DNA from: Calditrichota bacterium
Lineage (GTDB): Bacteria; Zhuqueibacterota; Zhuqueibacteria; Residuimicrobiales; Krinioviventaceae
Direction: 5' to 3'
DNA length: 10,338 nt
Assembly (NCBI GenBank): GCA_003818595.1
Contig: RPQV01000074.1
Coordinates: forward strand, 1 to 10,338
How positions within the stretch are numbered: position 1 is the stretch's first letter; every line of letters begins with the position of its first letter. Under the pieces are notes generated by a model that ran no database searches, had not been told where the DNA came from, and worked only from the letters and a program-made list of their open reading frames with translations. Shown in pieces: positions 1 through 6,865 of this stretch. A program made the position numbers and the translations under genes.

Positions 1-893
1 ATCCGTGTTTCGTCGTCGCGCCCCAGTGCCCGCTCAACAACCGTTGGGTCGACAGCGATTGGTCTACCGGGTCGTACCGAATCAGCAACACACCCGTCAG
101 CAATGAAATGCTGGCTGTCATTGATTTGATCGATGCATTGATTAAAGAATTTCCCGTGGATGTAAATCGTCTTTACGTCACCGGACTCTCCATGGGCGGC
201 TTTGGCACTTGGGATATCATCACCCGATATCCGGATAAATTTGCCGCTGCAATTCCCATGAGCGGCGGCGGCGACTCGACGCGCGCCCTGCGGATCAGCC
301 ACCTGCCCATATGGGCGTTCCACGGCCAGGTCGACACCACCGTGCCGGCAGACGGCTCCCGACAGATGATGACCGCATTCGAACATCTGGGACGAGAAGT
401 GGTATATACCCATTGTGATCATGGCGACTGTACCGGCAAAAGCCAAGCCGATGTGGCGGCGGCAATCGATGCCGGAGCAACAACGCTTTATACTGAATGG
501 AAAGGCGCAAATCATGTTATGTGGGCGCAATCCTTCGATTATCCTCTGCTCTTTCCCTGGGTATTTGCGCAGAATAAAGAGAATAATGGGCAGGCCGTGC
601 GGGTGAATCAGGATGAAAAAACAACTCCTGCTCAGTTTCAAATCAAGCAGAATTATCCGAATCCATTCAATCCCCAGACCATGATTGAATATGTGCTGCC
701 GAGCGCATCAAACATTAAAATAGAAATTTACGACCTGCTGGGACGCCGGGTGAAGCTGCTGTATGAAGGCTATGCAGCCGCGGGCAGACATCAACAAAAT
801 TTTGATGCTTCAGGATTGCCCTCCGGTAAGTATATTTATCAGGTCACTGCAGGCGATTATTCTGCCTGTGACGTCATGACCCTGCAGAAATAA
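1..893 (+). CDS. Secreted alpha/beta-hydrolase (esterase/peptidase-like) with C-terminal T9SS-type sorting domain, 5'-truncated
   Basis: The reading frame is already open at the window edge (first full codon at base 3), so the N-terminus and any signal peptide are missing; 296 residues are visible. The start of the fragment contains a VVAPQCP segment typical of predicted-peptidase/dienelactone-hydrolase-like esterases. The nucleophile elbow GLSMGG puts the catalytic Ser at about fragment residue 63. A likely acid Asp lies in HGQVDTTVP (about 111) and a likely His in KGANHVMW (about 171). Between Asp and His is a cysteine-containing stretch of about 25 residues (THCDHGDC). From about residue 212 to the end comes a sorting tail with YPNPFNPQT, IYDLLGRRV and LPSGKYIYQV, matching the type IX secretion tail family (TIGR04183-like). 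The protein is therefore probably exported to the surface or released. The substrate is not readable from sequence; a carbohydrate or carboxyl ester is plausible. The gene converges on the next operon with only 26 bases between stop codons. Confidence 0.88.
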   Translation, partial: PCFVVAPQCPLNNRWVDSDWSTGSYRISNTPVSNEMLAVIDLIDALIKEFPVDVNRLYVTGLSMGGFGTWDIITRYPDKFAAAIPMSGGGDSTRALRISHLPIWAFHGQVDTTVPADGSRQMMTAFEHLGREVVYTHCDHGDCTGKSQADVAAAIDAGATTLYTEWKGANHVMWAQSFDYPLLFPWVFAQNKENNGQAVRVNQDEKTTPAQFQIKQNYPNPFNPQTMIEYVLPSASNIKIEIYDLLGRRVKLLYEGYAAAGRHQQNFDASGLPSGKYIYQVTAGDYSACDVMTLQK

Positions 894-919
894 AGGAGCG
901 GAGTAAGCAGGCGCTGTAT

Positions 920-1351
920 TTAGGGGGTGTCACCGGGACAGAGGGGACAGAAAAGAGCGATATCCATCTCGGCAAAGTCAATTCTCTGCGTATTTTCCCG
1001 CACGACGCCGAAATTGAATGTCTCGTTTGCCTTGATGGCAAAATTGTTCTTTTTAATCTGATAGGAATCAGTTCCCAAATCGATATCGATGGTGAAATTG
1101 ACCACTTGATCGCAGCCGGCGTAGCTGGTCAGGGTCAAAGTGGTCTCGTTCACATTTTTTTCCGCCGCACAATCGCCATTATAGACCTCAACCCGCTGCG
1201 CAAAGCTGAACTTGAACGGATATTTGTTGTAACCCTTGTCGGTCACAAACTTGGCCGTGTTGTAGGTGGACTGTTCGGACAGTTCACAATCATTGGGCGA
1301 AGAACAGGTGAGAAACAACGCTGCTGCGCAAAAAACCAACCAGAACTTCAT
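920..1351 (-). CDS. Small hypothetical lipoprotein with C-terminal CPLC motif
   Basis: A 143-residue protein starting with a short signal peptide and the lipobox LFLTC, so Cys16 should be lipidated and the protein anchored to a membrane on the periplasmic or outer side. The mature part alternates polar and hydrophobic residues in a way that suggests a small beta-sandwich. It carries five further cysteines (22, 61, 80, 135, 138), the last two forming a CPLC pair near the C-terminus. The start is supported by a strong ribosome binding site, GGAG five bases before ATG, which directly follows the TAA stop of the upstream DUF1232 gene (TAAGGAG). The two genes are thus transcribed together. I do not recognise a family; function is unknown. 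The cysteines could form disulfides or bind a metal, which is inference only. Confidence 0.75.
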   Translation of the reverse strand: MKFWLVFCAAALFLTCSSPNDCELSEQSTYNTAKFVTDKGYNKYPFKFSFAQRVEVYNGDCAAEKNVNETTLTLTSYAGCDQVVNFTIDIDLGTDSYQIKKNNFAIKANETFNFGVVRENTQRIDFAEMDIALFCPLCPGDTP

Positions 1352-1360
1352 GAATACTCC

Positions 1361-1801
1361 TTATCGAGTTTTTTTCCTCAGCGCTTCCCACACTTTATTT
1401 CCCACCATTTTGCGCGAAATGCCGATGATTTTCTGAATCACTTCCAGTACATCTGAATCGCCCAACCAATACTTTTTCACCACTTCCACCGGTGTCTTGT
1501 TGATCAGCCCATCCAGTAAAAAACTGGCCAGAACAATATCATCCGCGAATGCCAGCGGTCCTAAAAACATCTCCGGGATAATATCAATCGGCGAAATGAA
1601 ATAAGCGACGGCGCCAAGAACTTTTAACCTTTCACTCGCCGGAACTTGGGGATCAAGAGATAATTTCCACAGCAGATAAAAGAGATCCGGCGCCCATAGA
1701 ATATATTTTGACCAGGGTGATTTGTTTCCCTGCGGGCCGTCCAGCCAAAGGATTATTTTATTACGCAATTTTTGATAATAACCCGCTTCTTTTTCAGCCA
1801 T
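1361..1801 (-). CDS. DUF1232 (YkvA-like) small membrane-associated protein
   Basis: A 146-residue protein. Residues about 43-101 match the DUF1232 pattern: a hydrophobic segment LGAVAYFISPIDIIPE followed by GPLAFADDIVLA. The family's conserved Asp-x-x-Pro-Glu (D73, P76, E77) and Asp-Asp (D87, D88) are all present. Family members are small helical membrane or membrane-associated proteins of unknown biochemical role. The N-terminal 40 residues and the basic C-terminal tail (IGISRKMVGNKVWEALRKKTR region) are outside the core domain. The start at 1801 is preceded by AGGGA at a workable distance. It is the first gene of a two-gene unit, ending nine bases before the lipoprotein gene. The family assignment is firm; no function can be inferred from the neighbours. 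Confidence 0.88.
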   Translation of the reverse strand: MAEKEAGYYQKLRNKIILWLDGPQGNKSPWSKYILWAPDLFYLLWKLSLDPQVPASERLKVLGAVAYFISPIDIIPEMFLGPLAFADDIVLASFLLDGLINKTPVEVVKKYWLGDSDVLEVIQKIIGISRKMVGNKVWEALRKKTR

Positions 1802-1876
1802 TTTTTCCCTCGTATGATTTCACTCTATTTTTCAAATCACGATCTGGGTTTGAACATCACCCGTGAAGATACTTTC

Positions 1877-1906
1877 ATTATCAATTTAAGCAGAGATATG
1901 ATTGAA
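1877..1906 (-). promoter_or_regulatory. Candidate promoter for the DUF1232-lipoprotein operon
   Basis: On the minus strand, TTCAAT (1906-1901) and GATAAT (1882-1877) are separated by 18 bases and resemble -35 and -10 boxes. Transcription would start about 70 bases before the DUF1232 ATG. The -10 box reads GATAATGA, as does the candidate box in front of MFP1. The region is AT-rich, so chance matches are likely; housekeeping promoters in some FCB phyla also differ from the E. coli consensus. Confidence 0.22.
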
Positions 1907-1971
1907 ATCAACAACGAAAATCAATTGAAGAACATTATAAAAGACGGCTTTGAATTTGACACGATTGGAAA

Positions 1972-2013
1972 TTTCACGCAAAGCCGCAAAGAGCGCAAAG
2001 ATTGACCTCGCAC
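1972..2013 (+). repeat. Dispersed repeat copy A (TTCACGCAAAG ... GACCTCGCAC), forward
   Basis: The copy begins TTCACGCAAAG, continues with imperfect CGCAAAG units (GCCGCAAAG, AGCGCAAAG) and ends TTGACCTCGCAC. The reverse complement of copy B (2124-2170) has the same two ends and the same CGCAAAG units inside, making A and B roughly 45-base inverted repeats about 110 bases apart. It interrupts an otherwise AT-rich stretch. Confidence 0.75.
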
Positions 2014-2062
2014 CAAAATCCCGAGTTACTGATATAATTCAAGCCTTGCGTCTTAGCTTCTC

Positions 2063-2124
2063 ACATGGAGACGCAGAAACCCAAAGGATTACTGATTTTT
2101 TGCATTCTTTGCTTTGTGTCTCGT
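2063..2124. repeat. Imperfect inverted repeat (hairpin-like) between repeat copies A and B
   Basis: The left arm (2063-2087) contains CATGGAGACGCAGAAACC followed by CAAAG. The reverse complement of the right arm (2124-2103) reads CACGAGACACAAAGC followed by AAAG. Aligned with small gaps, most positions agree, so the segment could fold into an imperfect hairpin with a T-rich loop. Its G-A-G-A-C-x-C-A composition differs from the CGCAAAG units of the flanking copies, suggesting it is the internal part of a composite element rather than another copy. Confidence 0.5.
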
Positions 2125-2175
2125 GCGAGGTCACTCTGCGCATCTTTGCGTCTTGGCGTCTTTGCGTGAATTGAG
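2112..2175 (-). repeat. Dispersed repeat copy B, reverse orientation
   Basis: Read on the minus strand, this copy begins CTCAATTCACGCAAAGACGC, continues through ACGCAAAGATGCGCAGA to GTGACCTCGCAC and then GAGACACAAAG. It is inverted relative to copy A and directly repeated by copy C, which shares the CTCAAT leader, the GCAAAGATGCGCA core and the ACCTCGCAC end. Confidence 0.75.
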
Positions 2176-2186
2176 ACGTTCTCTGA

Positions 2187-2240
2187 CTTTGTGTGCGAGG
2201 TTACCCTTTGCGCATCTTTGCGCCACGCGTGAATATTGAG
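2187..2240 (-). repeat. Dispersed repeat copy C, reverse orientation
   Basis: On the minus strand the copy reads CTCAATATTCACGCG, then GGCGCAAAGATGCGCAAAG, then GGTAACCTCGCAC followed by ACAAAG. It is a direct repeat of copy B and lies 16 bases beyond the stop codon of the TolC-like gene. One end contains the perfect 8-bp palindrome CACGCGTG (2224-2231). Its position makes it part of the operon's 3' untranslated region if transcription continues past the stop. Confidence 0.72.
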
Positions 2241-2256
2241 CTTCTTTCCACCTCGC

Positions 2257-3771
2257 TTATTCAACCAAAGAGCGTCCATACTCAAAATCATAAACGGTTT
2301 TCCGCTTGAGATCGGCAAGAGCCAACTGAAAATTGATATAAGAATCTAAATATGAAATCTGCGAGGTGATATATCGATCTCGGTCGAGCGCCAGTTCCTG
2401 ACTGGTGATATCGCCGTTATTGAAACGGGCGACTGAAATATCAAAAGCCCGTTTGGCTAATTTTTCACGTTGTTCGAGCACGGAGAGCTGGCTTTCCGCT
2501 TCCTCGAGTCGACGTATGGTATCGCGAACCTCCCGCTCGATGGTTTTTCGCATCTCGACGAGGGTCAATTCATCCATTTGCAGGCTCGCTTTGGCGGACT
2601 GTACGGCCGCTCGATTACCACCCCAATCGAAAAGCGGCGCCTGCAGGCTGAAAATGACACCGCGATTATTGGGTCGGCCCTGCATATCCTCGAGACTGCG
2701 TTGCCACAGCTCCCGCGGTACAGTGGTCCCCCAGAGATCAGAGCTGGCAACGCCGGTGAGGTCATAAAATGCCGATAAGGTTCCTTCAAAATCCCTCTGC
2801 GCATCTACTTCCTTGACGCGAAGTTTCTGCAACTCAACCTGAATTTCGCTGAGACGGATCTCGGTGCGCTCTGCCAGTGCATATTGAACAGCCTGATCCA
2901 AATCCACCGAGACAGACGGACGTTCAAAACTGGTCATCACATCCACGTTGTCGGTAAATTGAAGGCCGATGAGCTGCTTGAACAAGTCAGAAACTCGGTT
3001 CAACGCAGATTCTGCCGCGACCAATTGGTTGCGGCTCTGCGCCAAATCCACCTGCATCTGCAGCGCTTCCACCTCGGGTATAAGTCCGGCATTGTACTTT
3101 TTCTCGGCGAGAAGCGAAAGCTCTTCCTGCTGAGTGACATTCTCCCTGGCGATCTGCAACTCGCGCGTAGCGCGATAAAAGGCAAAAAATGAATTGGTTA
3201 CATTATATACAATATCAAGTTCATCGCGTTTGTATCGTTTGACCGCACTTTCGAAATTGAGATTCGCCCGTTTGAGATTCGTTTTGAGCGTATTCAGCGT
3301 CAGCAACGGTTGATTGAACTGCAGGCTCGTGGACGTCAAGACATCGCTTCGCGATTTGGTCGCCTTTTCATTTTCGGACCAATAGGATACATTGCGGGAA
3401 TAGGTTCGACCGACCAGCTGAAGTTGTCCGTTTGTCGGCAGCGGCTGCGTGATGTATAGATTACCCTGATATCGAACACTGCCCGTGGTATTAAAATAGG
3501 GCAATCCGTTGGGCACCTGGATTTCCTCCACCTGTTCTGAAGCGTTCGGCAAATCCATCGCAGCATCGATGCGCAGCCTGAAATTACTCTTGGCTGAGAT
3601 CAGATTTTGTTCAGCGGATATTCTTTCCAGTCTGGCAACTTTCATTTCATAATTTTTTTCCAGGGCAATGGCGACGGCATCCCCCAGCTTCAAGTAACTC
3701 ACCTGCTGAGCCTGCAGGCAAAATCCCGCCGCCAGAAGCGTCGCAAAACAATATTTAATGATGGTCAACAT
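2257..3771 (-). CDS. TolC-family outer membrane efflux protein
   Basis: A 504-residue protein in the usual size range for TolC/OEP channels. Residues 1-21 form a signal peptide (LTIIKYCFATLLAAGFCLQA) with likely cleavage before QQ. Two OEP-type repeats follow: the first (about 27-230) starts with LKLGDAVAIALEKNYEMKVAR and contains a long helical segment ending in EKKYNAGLIPEVEALQMQV. The second (about 290-495) contains the characteristic APLFDWGGNRAAVQSAKASL and ARFNNGDITSQELALDRDRY. Such proteins form trimers: a barrel in the outer membrane and a helical tunnel in the periplasm that docks with adaptor proteins. The frame is open further upstream, but the start at 3771 is preferred because it gives the signal peptide and has GGAGG five bases upstream. 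It is the last gene of the operon, 28 bases after the barrel-protein gene. Confidence 0.93.
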   Translation of the reverse strand: MLTIIKYCFATLLAAGFCLQAQQVSYLKLGDAVAIALEKNYEMKVARLERISAEQNLISAKSNFRLRIDAAMDLPNASEQVEEIQVPNGLPYFNTTGSVRYQGNLYITQPLPTNGQLQLVGRTYSRNVSYWSENEKATKSRSDVLTSTSLQFNQPLLTLNTLKTNLKRANLNFESAVKRYKRDELDIVYNVTNSFFAFYRATRELQIARENVTQQEELSLLAEKKYNAGLIPEVEALQMQVDLAQSRNQLVAAESALNRVSDLFKQLIGLQFTDNVDVMTSFERPSVSVDLDQAVQYALAERTEIRLSEIQVELQKLRVKEVDAQRDFEGTLSAFYDLTGVASSDLWGTTVPRELWQRSLEDMQGRPNNRGVIFSLQAPLFDWGGNRAAVQSAKASLQMDELTLVEMRKTIEREVRDTIRRLEEAESQLSVLEQREKLAKRAFDISVARFNNGDITSQELALDRDRYITSQISYLDSYINFQLALADLKRKTVYDFEYGRSLVE

Positions 3772-3799
3772 TTTTCCTCCCATATTAAACAACTGTTTA

Positions 3800-4444
3800 T
3801 CAAATAGTGAATAAAACACCACATCGTATTCCCAGATAAATAAATGGATTATTTTGATCGAGAGTGATTGCCGAAAATGCTTCAGCAAACAGTCTCGAAG
3901 GATCGATGATCAGAAATTCCATGCCGAGACGAAAACCGGCGGTGAATCCCGTCGATTGCTGCCGCAATGCTAAAAGATTTTCGGGACGTATCGGATAGAG
4001 ATCATACTTCTCCTGACGATAGACATCCGGCATTGTCAGCAGTGAAAAACCAACCCCCAGGGCATAATAAGGAGACAACAGGCGATGATTCAACCACGCC
4101 ATTCGTTTTTTCACACACAGCAGCACCTCACTGGCATTGGCATGTTCATCCTGAGCAACGACATCGCCGCGATAGTCAAAGTAATGATGCGTAAAAGCGA
4201 CAAAAAAAGAAAGCGACTCATTGAGAGCTCCACCGAACGACGCGTTAAAATTGACGCTGTGCGACCAGTAGTCCGTCAATATCCTGGGCGACTGGGCATC
4301 GGTCAAACCGGCGCTGACCTGCATTTCTAATCCGGAGGCAGCGAAAGAATTGACGCTGAATATTGTAAAGAGAATAAGCTGCCATCCTTTCACCGTACCC
4401 GCGCAAGTGAGTCGCGAAGTTGCCCATCGTTCCGAACTATTCAT
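3800..4444 (-). CDS. Predicted small outer-membrane beta-barrel protein embedded in the efflux operon
   Basis: A 214-residue protein if it starts at the ATG at 4444, which overlaps the permease stop by eight bases (ATGAATAG) and would be translationally coupled. A GTG at 4393 is an alternative giving a cleaner signal peptide (KGWQLILFTIFSVNSFAA); neither has a strong ribosome binding site. The mature part has alternating aromatic and glycine-rich strands: HSVNFNASFGGALNESLSFF, YYALGVGFSLLTM, GFTAGFRLGMEFLI and a C-terminal IYLGIRCGVLFTI. This is the pattern of 8-10-stranded outer-membrane barrels, not of adaptor or ATPase subunits. No specific family is recognised. The location between permease and TolC-like genes suggests a role in assembly or function of the same complex, which is inference. 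It could instead be a periplasmic beta-rich protein. Confidence 0.68.
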   Translation of the reverse strand: MNSSERWATSRLTCAGTVKGWQLILFTIFSVNSFAASGLEMQVSAGLTDAQSPRILTDYWSHSVNFNASFGGALNESLSFFVAFTHHYFDYRGDVVAQDEHANASEVLLCVKKRMAWLNHRLLSPYYALGVGFSLLTMPDVYRQEKYDLYPIRPENLLALRQQSTGFTAGFRLGMEFLIIDPSRLFAEAFSAITLDQNNPFIYLGIRCGVLFTI

Positions 4445-5678
4445 ACCGCAATGCTTCAATGGGATTGACATTTGAAGCGTTTTTTGCAGGGAACGTTCCA
4501 AAAATCACCCCGACGCCGGCGGAAACCGTAAAGGCAACAAAGACCGACAGCGGTGTCACCACCGTGCTGAATTCTGCAAAGGTGTTGATGATCAGCGACA
4601 TCAAAACACCCAACACGATGCCGGCCAAACCGCCGACCAGGCTCAGTCCGACAGCTTCCAATAGAAACTGCAGCAGGATTTCTTTCCGCCGCGCACCCAA
4701 TGAACGCCGAATACCGATTTCGCGCGTGCGTTCCAGAACCGTCGCCAACATGATGTTCATGATGCCGATGCCGCCGACCAGCAATGAAATCGCGGCGATG
4801 GAACCCAACACCATATTATAAATGCGGGTTTCGCGTTCCTCCTGTTTCAATAATTCGTAGGGAATGACAATGTCAAAATCATCATTGTTGCGATGTCGGC
4901 GTTCAACCACCCGGCGAATGACGGCAGCGCTCGTCAACAAGTCTTTCGATTCAGGTACACGAATGGTCAATTGATCAATTTGACTGGCCAGCGGTTCTTC
5001 TTTTTGAAAACGTCGTAAAAATGAGTTCAGCGGCACATAGACATCCTGGTTGAGGTTGCGCGAAGCCAATTCACCGACGGTTTCGGTGAATAACGATTTG
5101 GTTCCCATGACGCCGATGACCTCGTACCATTGATCCTCCAGTTTCACCATTTTGCCAATGGGATCCTGCACCGAGAAGAGCTTTTGCGTGACTTCGGCCC
5201 CCAATACGCAGACACGAAGTTGATTTTTGTGGTGATCAATATTGAAAAAGGCGCCCATTTCCGGAACAAAATTGAGAATCTCGGCATAATCCTCGGTGAC
5301 GCCGACTATCGTGGCCGCGGTGGTAACGTCCTCAAAACGGGCTTCGGTCTTGAACTCGGCCTGAGGCGCAACCAGGTCAATTGTCGGCACGATCTTTTTG
5401 ATCGCCTCGGCATCGCTCAGGGAAAGACCCTTGGAGAACTTGGCGCGAACTTCTTCCAGTTCTTTTTGGCTCTGCTGCTTGTCGCGCACAATGATATTGT
5501 TCACTCCCAAAACTTTGTATTTGGCGAGCGCTTCGCGTTTGGCGCCTTCTCCGATTGAAAGCATGGCAATAACGGCGGCCACGCCGAAAATGATGCCCAA
5601 CATCGTCAGGATCGAGCGCAATCGGTGTACCTTCAATCCGTCCAGCCCCATCAATAGGAGCTCTTTTCTCTCCATCAT
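4437..5678 (-). CDS. MacB/FtsX-type ABC transporter permease without ATPase domain
   Basis: A 413-residue inner-membrane protein. A cytoplasmic N-terminal helix (LLLMGLDGLKVHRLRSIL) leads into TM1 (about 22-42, LTMLGIIFGVAAVIAMLSIG). A periplasmic MacB_PCD-type domain spans about 45-285, and an FtsX domain holds TM2 (about 287-310), TM3 (about 337-365) and TM4 (about 376-396). The ERTREIGIRRSLGA motif (316-329), which contacts the ATPase in this family, is intact, as is the end NVNPIEALRYE. Canonical MacB carries its ATP-binding domain at the N-terminus; here the protein starts at the membrane part, as in split LolCE/YknZ-like permeases, and no ATPase gene is nearby. The start overlaps the MFP3 stop as ATGA and has a GGAGAGG ribosome binding site. 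These permeases act as mechanotransmitters driving export of peptides, lipoproteins or small molecules from the periplasm. Confidence 0.93.
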   Translation of the reverse strand: MMERKELLLMGLDGLKVHRLRSILTMLGIIFGVAAVIAMLSIGEGAKREALAKYKVLGVNNIIVRDKQQSQKELEEVRAKFSKGLSLSDAEAIKKIVPTIDLVAPQAEFKTEARFEDVTTAATIVGVTEDYAEILNFVPEMGAFFNIDHHKNQLRVCVLGAEVTQKLFSVQDPIGKMVKLEDQWYEVIGVMGTKSLFTETVGELASRNLNQDVYVPLNSFLRRFQKEEPLASQIDQLTIRVPESKDLLTSAAVIRRVVERRHRNNDDFDIVIPYELLKQEERETRIYNMVLGSIAAISLLVGGIGIMNIMLATVLERTREIGIRRSLGARRKEILLQFLLEAVGLSLVGGLAGIVLGVLMSLIINTFAEFSTVVTPLSVFVAFTVSAGVGVIFGTFPAKNASNVNPIEALRYE

Positions 5679-6865
5679 ACGCCCTCTCCTGCGCTGCGAC
5701 TGGCCAGTCTCTCTCCACCCTTGACGGCGCCGTAGATCACGACAAATTCATTATTCCTGGGTCCGATTTTCACCGGCACCTTTTCGGTTTTGCCGCCCTT
5801 GATTACGTGAAGAAAATATTGACCCATCTCTTCATACAGATATTCATGTGCCGCATACAAGACATCATTTAATTCAGTCGTTATGATCTCGCAGCTCACC
5901 GTCATTCCCGGACGAACGAACGATTGAGAGTCCTTGAGCAAAACTTCGACATCAAAAACTTTGATCTTTGAGTCTTGTTCCTTCAAACGGCAGACTTGAC
6001 CGACTGCCATGACTTGACCATTGATCACCACATTGGGAAAAGCATCGAGGCGGATACGAACCGCCTGTCCGCGTTCAATTTTACCAATGTCCGCCTCGTT
6101 CACCATGGTCATCGCCTTCATCACCGAAAAATCAGGGATCCCCACGATCGCTTCCCCACGACGAACTTCATCACCAACTTTGATTTTCACCTGGTCATGC
6201 CAACCGATCTTTTTGTATTCAACGATGCCGTCGCCGGGAGCAACGAGGCGAAACAAACTCATGGTCTTTCGGACACTTTTTATATCGTTCTCGATTTGCT
6301 TAATACGTTTTTTCTGAATAAAAATATCCTGGTCTAAAATGACCTTGGTATGTTCAATATTTTTTAGTGTTCGATCGTAGGCAATTTGAGCAATTTTCAA
6401 CTGCAGCCGAGAGATTTCCTGTTGTGTCGGCGCCTCGAAACGGGTTCGTTGTGTATCAATTTTCGCCTGAGTTAACGATGCCTCCGCAGTCTGACGTTGC
6501 GCATCCAGGCTTTTAAGGGTCGATTCATTTTGGACGATCATTTGCTCCAAAGTCGCCCGCGCGATTTCCAAACTCGCGTCCTTTTGCACGAGATAACGAT
6601 TGGCGCCGGTAGAATCAATCTGCCCGATCCAATCTCCCTTTTTCACGGCGGTTCCTTCTTTGACGAGAGCGATAATCTTGGCGTCTCCATAATCCCGTCG
6701 ATATGGCGGCATGATAATTACTTTTGACTGCGCGGCCGACAGCTCTCCGGTTTCAGTCAAAGAGGCGTAAAAAGTGCCTTGCTGCACCCGCGTACGATCG
6801 TGTATATCCTTTCGGCACGAAACCAGAAAAAGAGCCGCCAGGAGGATCAATGATACTGCTCTCAT
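5675..6865 (-). CDS. Periplasmic adaptor (membrane fusion) lipoprotein, HlyD/MacA-like, MFP3
   Basis: A 396-residue protein with signal peptide and lipobox LVSC, so Cys17 is the likely lipid anchor. In order: a barrel-sandwich segment with TETGELSAAQS and VKEGTAVKKGDWIG (about 36-82); a helical hairpin (about 92-205) with FEAPTQQEISRL at 143-154; the return strand LFRLVAPGDGIVEY; a beta-barrel with RIRLDAFPNVVINGQV and PGMTVSCEII (about 318-328); and a membrane-proximal end. It is most similar in the window to MFP2, so the pair likely arose by duplication. Adaptors of this kind bridge the inner-membrane permease and the TolC channel. The start overlaps the MFP2 stop (ATGA), with GGAGG located inside the end of MFP2. 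It lies directly upstream of the permease, the usual place for an adaptor gene. Confidence 0.92.
   Translation of the reverse strand: MRAVSLILLAALFLVSCRKDIHDRTRVQQGTFYASLTETGELSAAQSKVIIMPPYRRDYGDAKIIALVKEGTAVKKGDWIGQIDSTGANRYLVQKDASLEIARATLEQMIVQNESTLKSLDAQRQTAEASLTQAKIDTQRTRFEAPTQQEISRLQLKIAQIAYDRTLKNIEHTKVILDQDIFIQKKRIKQIENDIKSVRKTMSLFRLVAPGDGIVEYKKIGWHDQVKIKVGDEVRRGEAIVGIPDFSVMKAMTMVNEADIGKIERGQAVRIRLDAFPNVVINGQVMAVGQVCRLKEQDSKIKVFDVEVLLKDSQSFVRPGMTVSCEIITTELNDVLYAAHEYLYEEMGQYFLHVIKGGKTEKVPVKIGPRNNEFVVIYGAVKGGERLASRSAGEGV

Larger units (their letters stand above)
1802..2256. other. Gene-free gap: AT-rich left half, repeat cluster on the right
   Basis: This stretch of about 455 bases lies between the DUF1232 start and the end of the TolC-like gene, so it serves as upstream region for the former and downstream region for the latter. 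The left part (1802-1971) is AT-rich. It has an open plus-strand frame from an ATG at 1817 that runs into the first repeat, but there is no ribosome binding site and no recognisable family. The right part (1972-2240) consists of three related repeat copies with a folded-looking segment between the first two. No RNA gene or clear rho-independent terminator was seen. Confidence 0.6.

Noticed and set aside
894..919. Bidirectional terminator between convergent genes
   Set aside because: No GC-rich hairpin with a T-run could be found in the short gap.
1950..2174. Plus-strand 74-codon open frame through the repeats
   Set aside because: Most of its length is translated repeat sequence, it has no ribosome binding site, and frames of this type arise from stop-poor CGCAAAG repeats.
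1972..2240. CRISPR-like array
   Set aside because: Only three copies, in mixed orientation, with unequal spacing and internal CGCAAAG sub-units; no cas genes nearby.
2061..2318. Minus-strand 85-codon open frame across the repeats and the end of the TolC-like gene
   Set aside because: It overlaps the real TolC-like coding sequence in another frame, consists mostly of repeat-derived residues and resembles no protein.
2405..2778. Plus-strand open frames antisense to the TolC-like gene
   Set aside because: Antisense shadows of a well-supported gene; compositionally biased products with no domain.
3772..3888. Extended N-terminus of the TolC-like protein
   Set aside because: The extra 39 residues would bury the signal peptide, they overlap the preceding gene, and GGAGG sits right before the internal ATG at 3771.
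4445..4501. Upstream ATG for the barrel protein
   Set aside because: It would lie deep in the permease gene and push the signal peptide more than 50 residues from the start; the coupled ATG at 4444 or GTG at 4393 fits better.
4420..4821. Plus-strand 133-codon open frame antisense to the permease
   Set aside because: Mirrors the conserved FtsX domain on the other strand; Thr/Pro/Arg-rich product typical of antisense translation.
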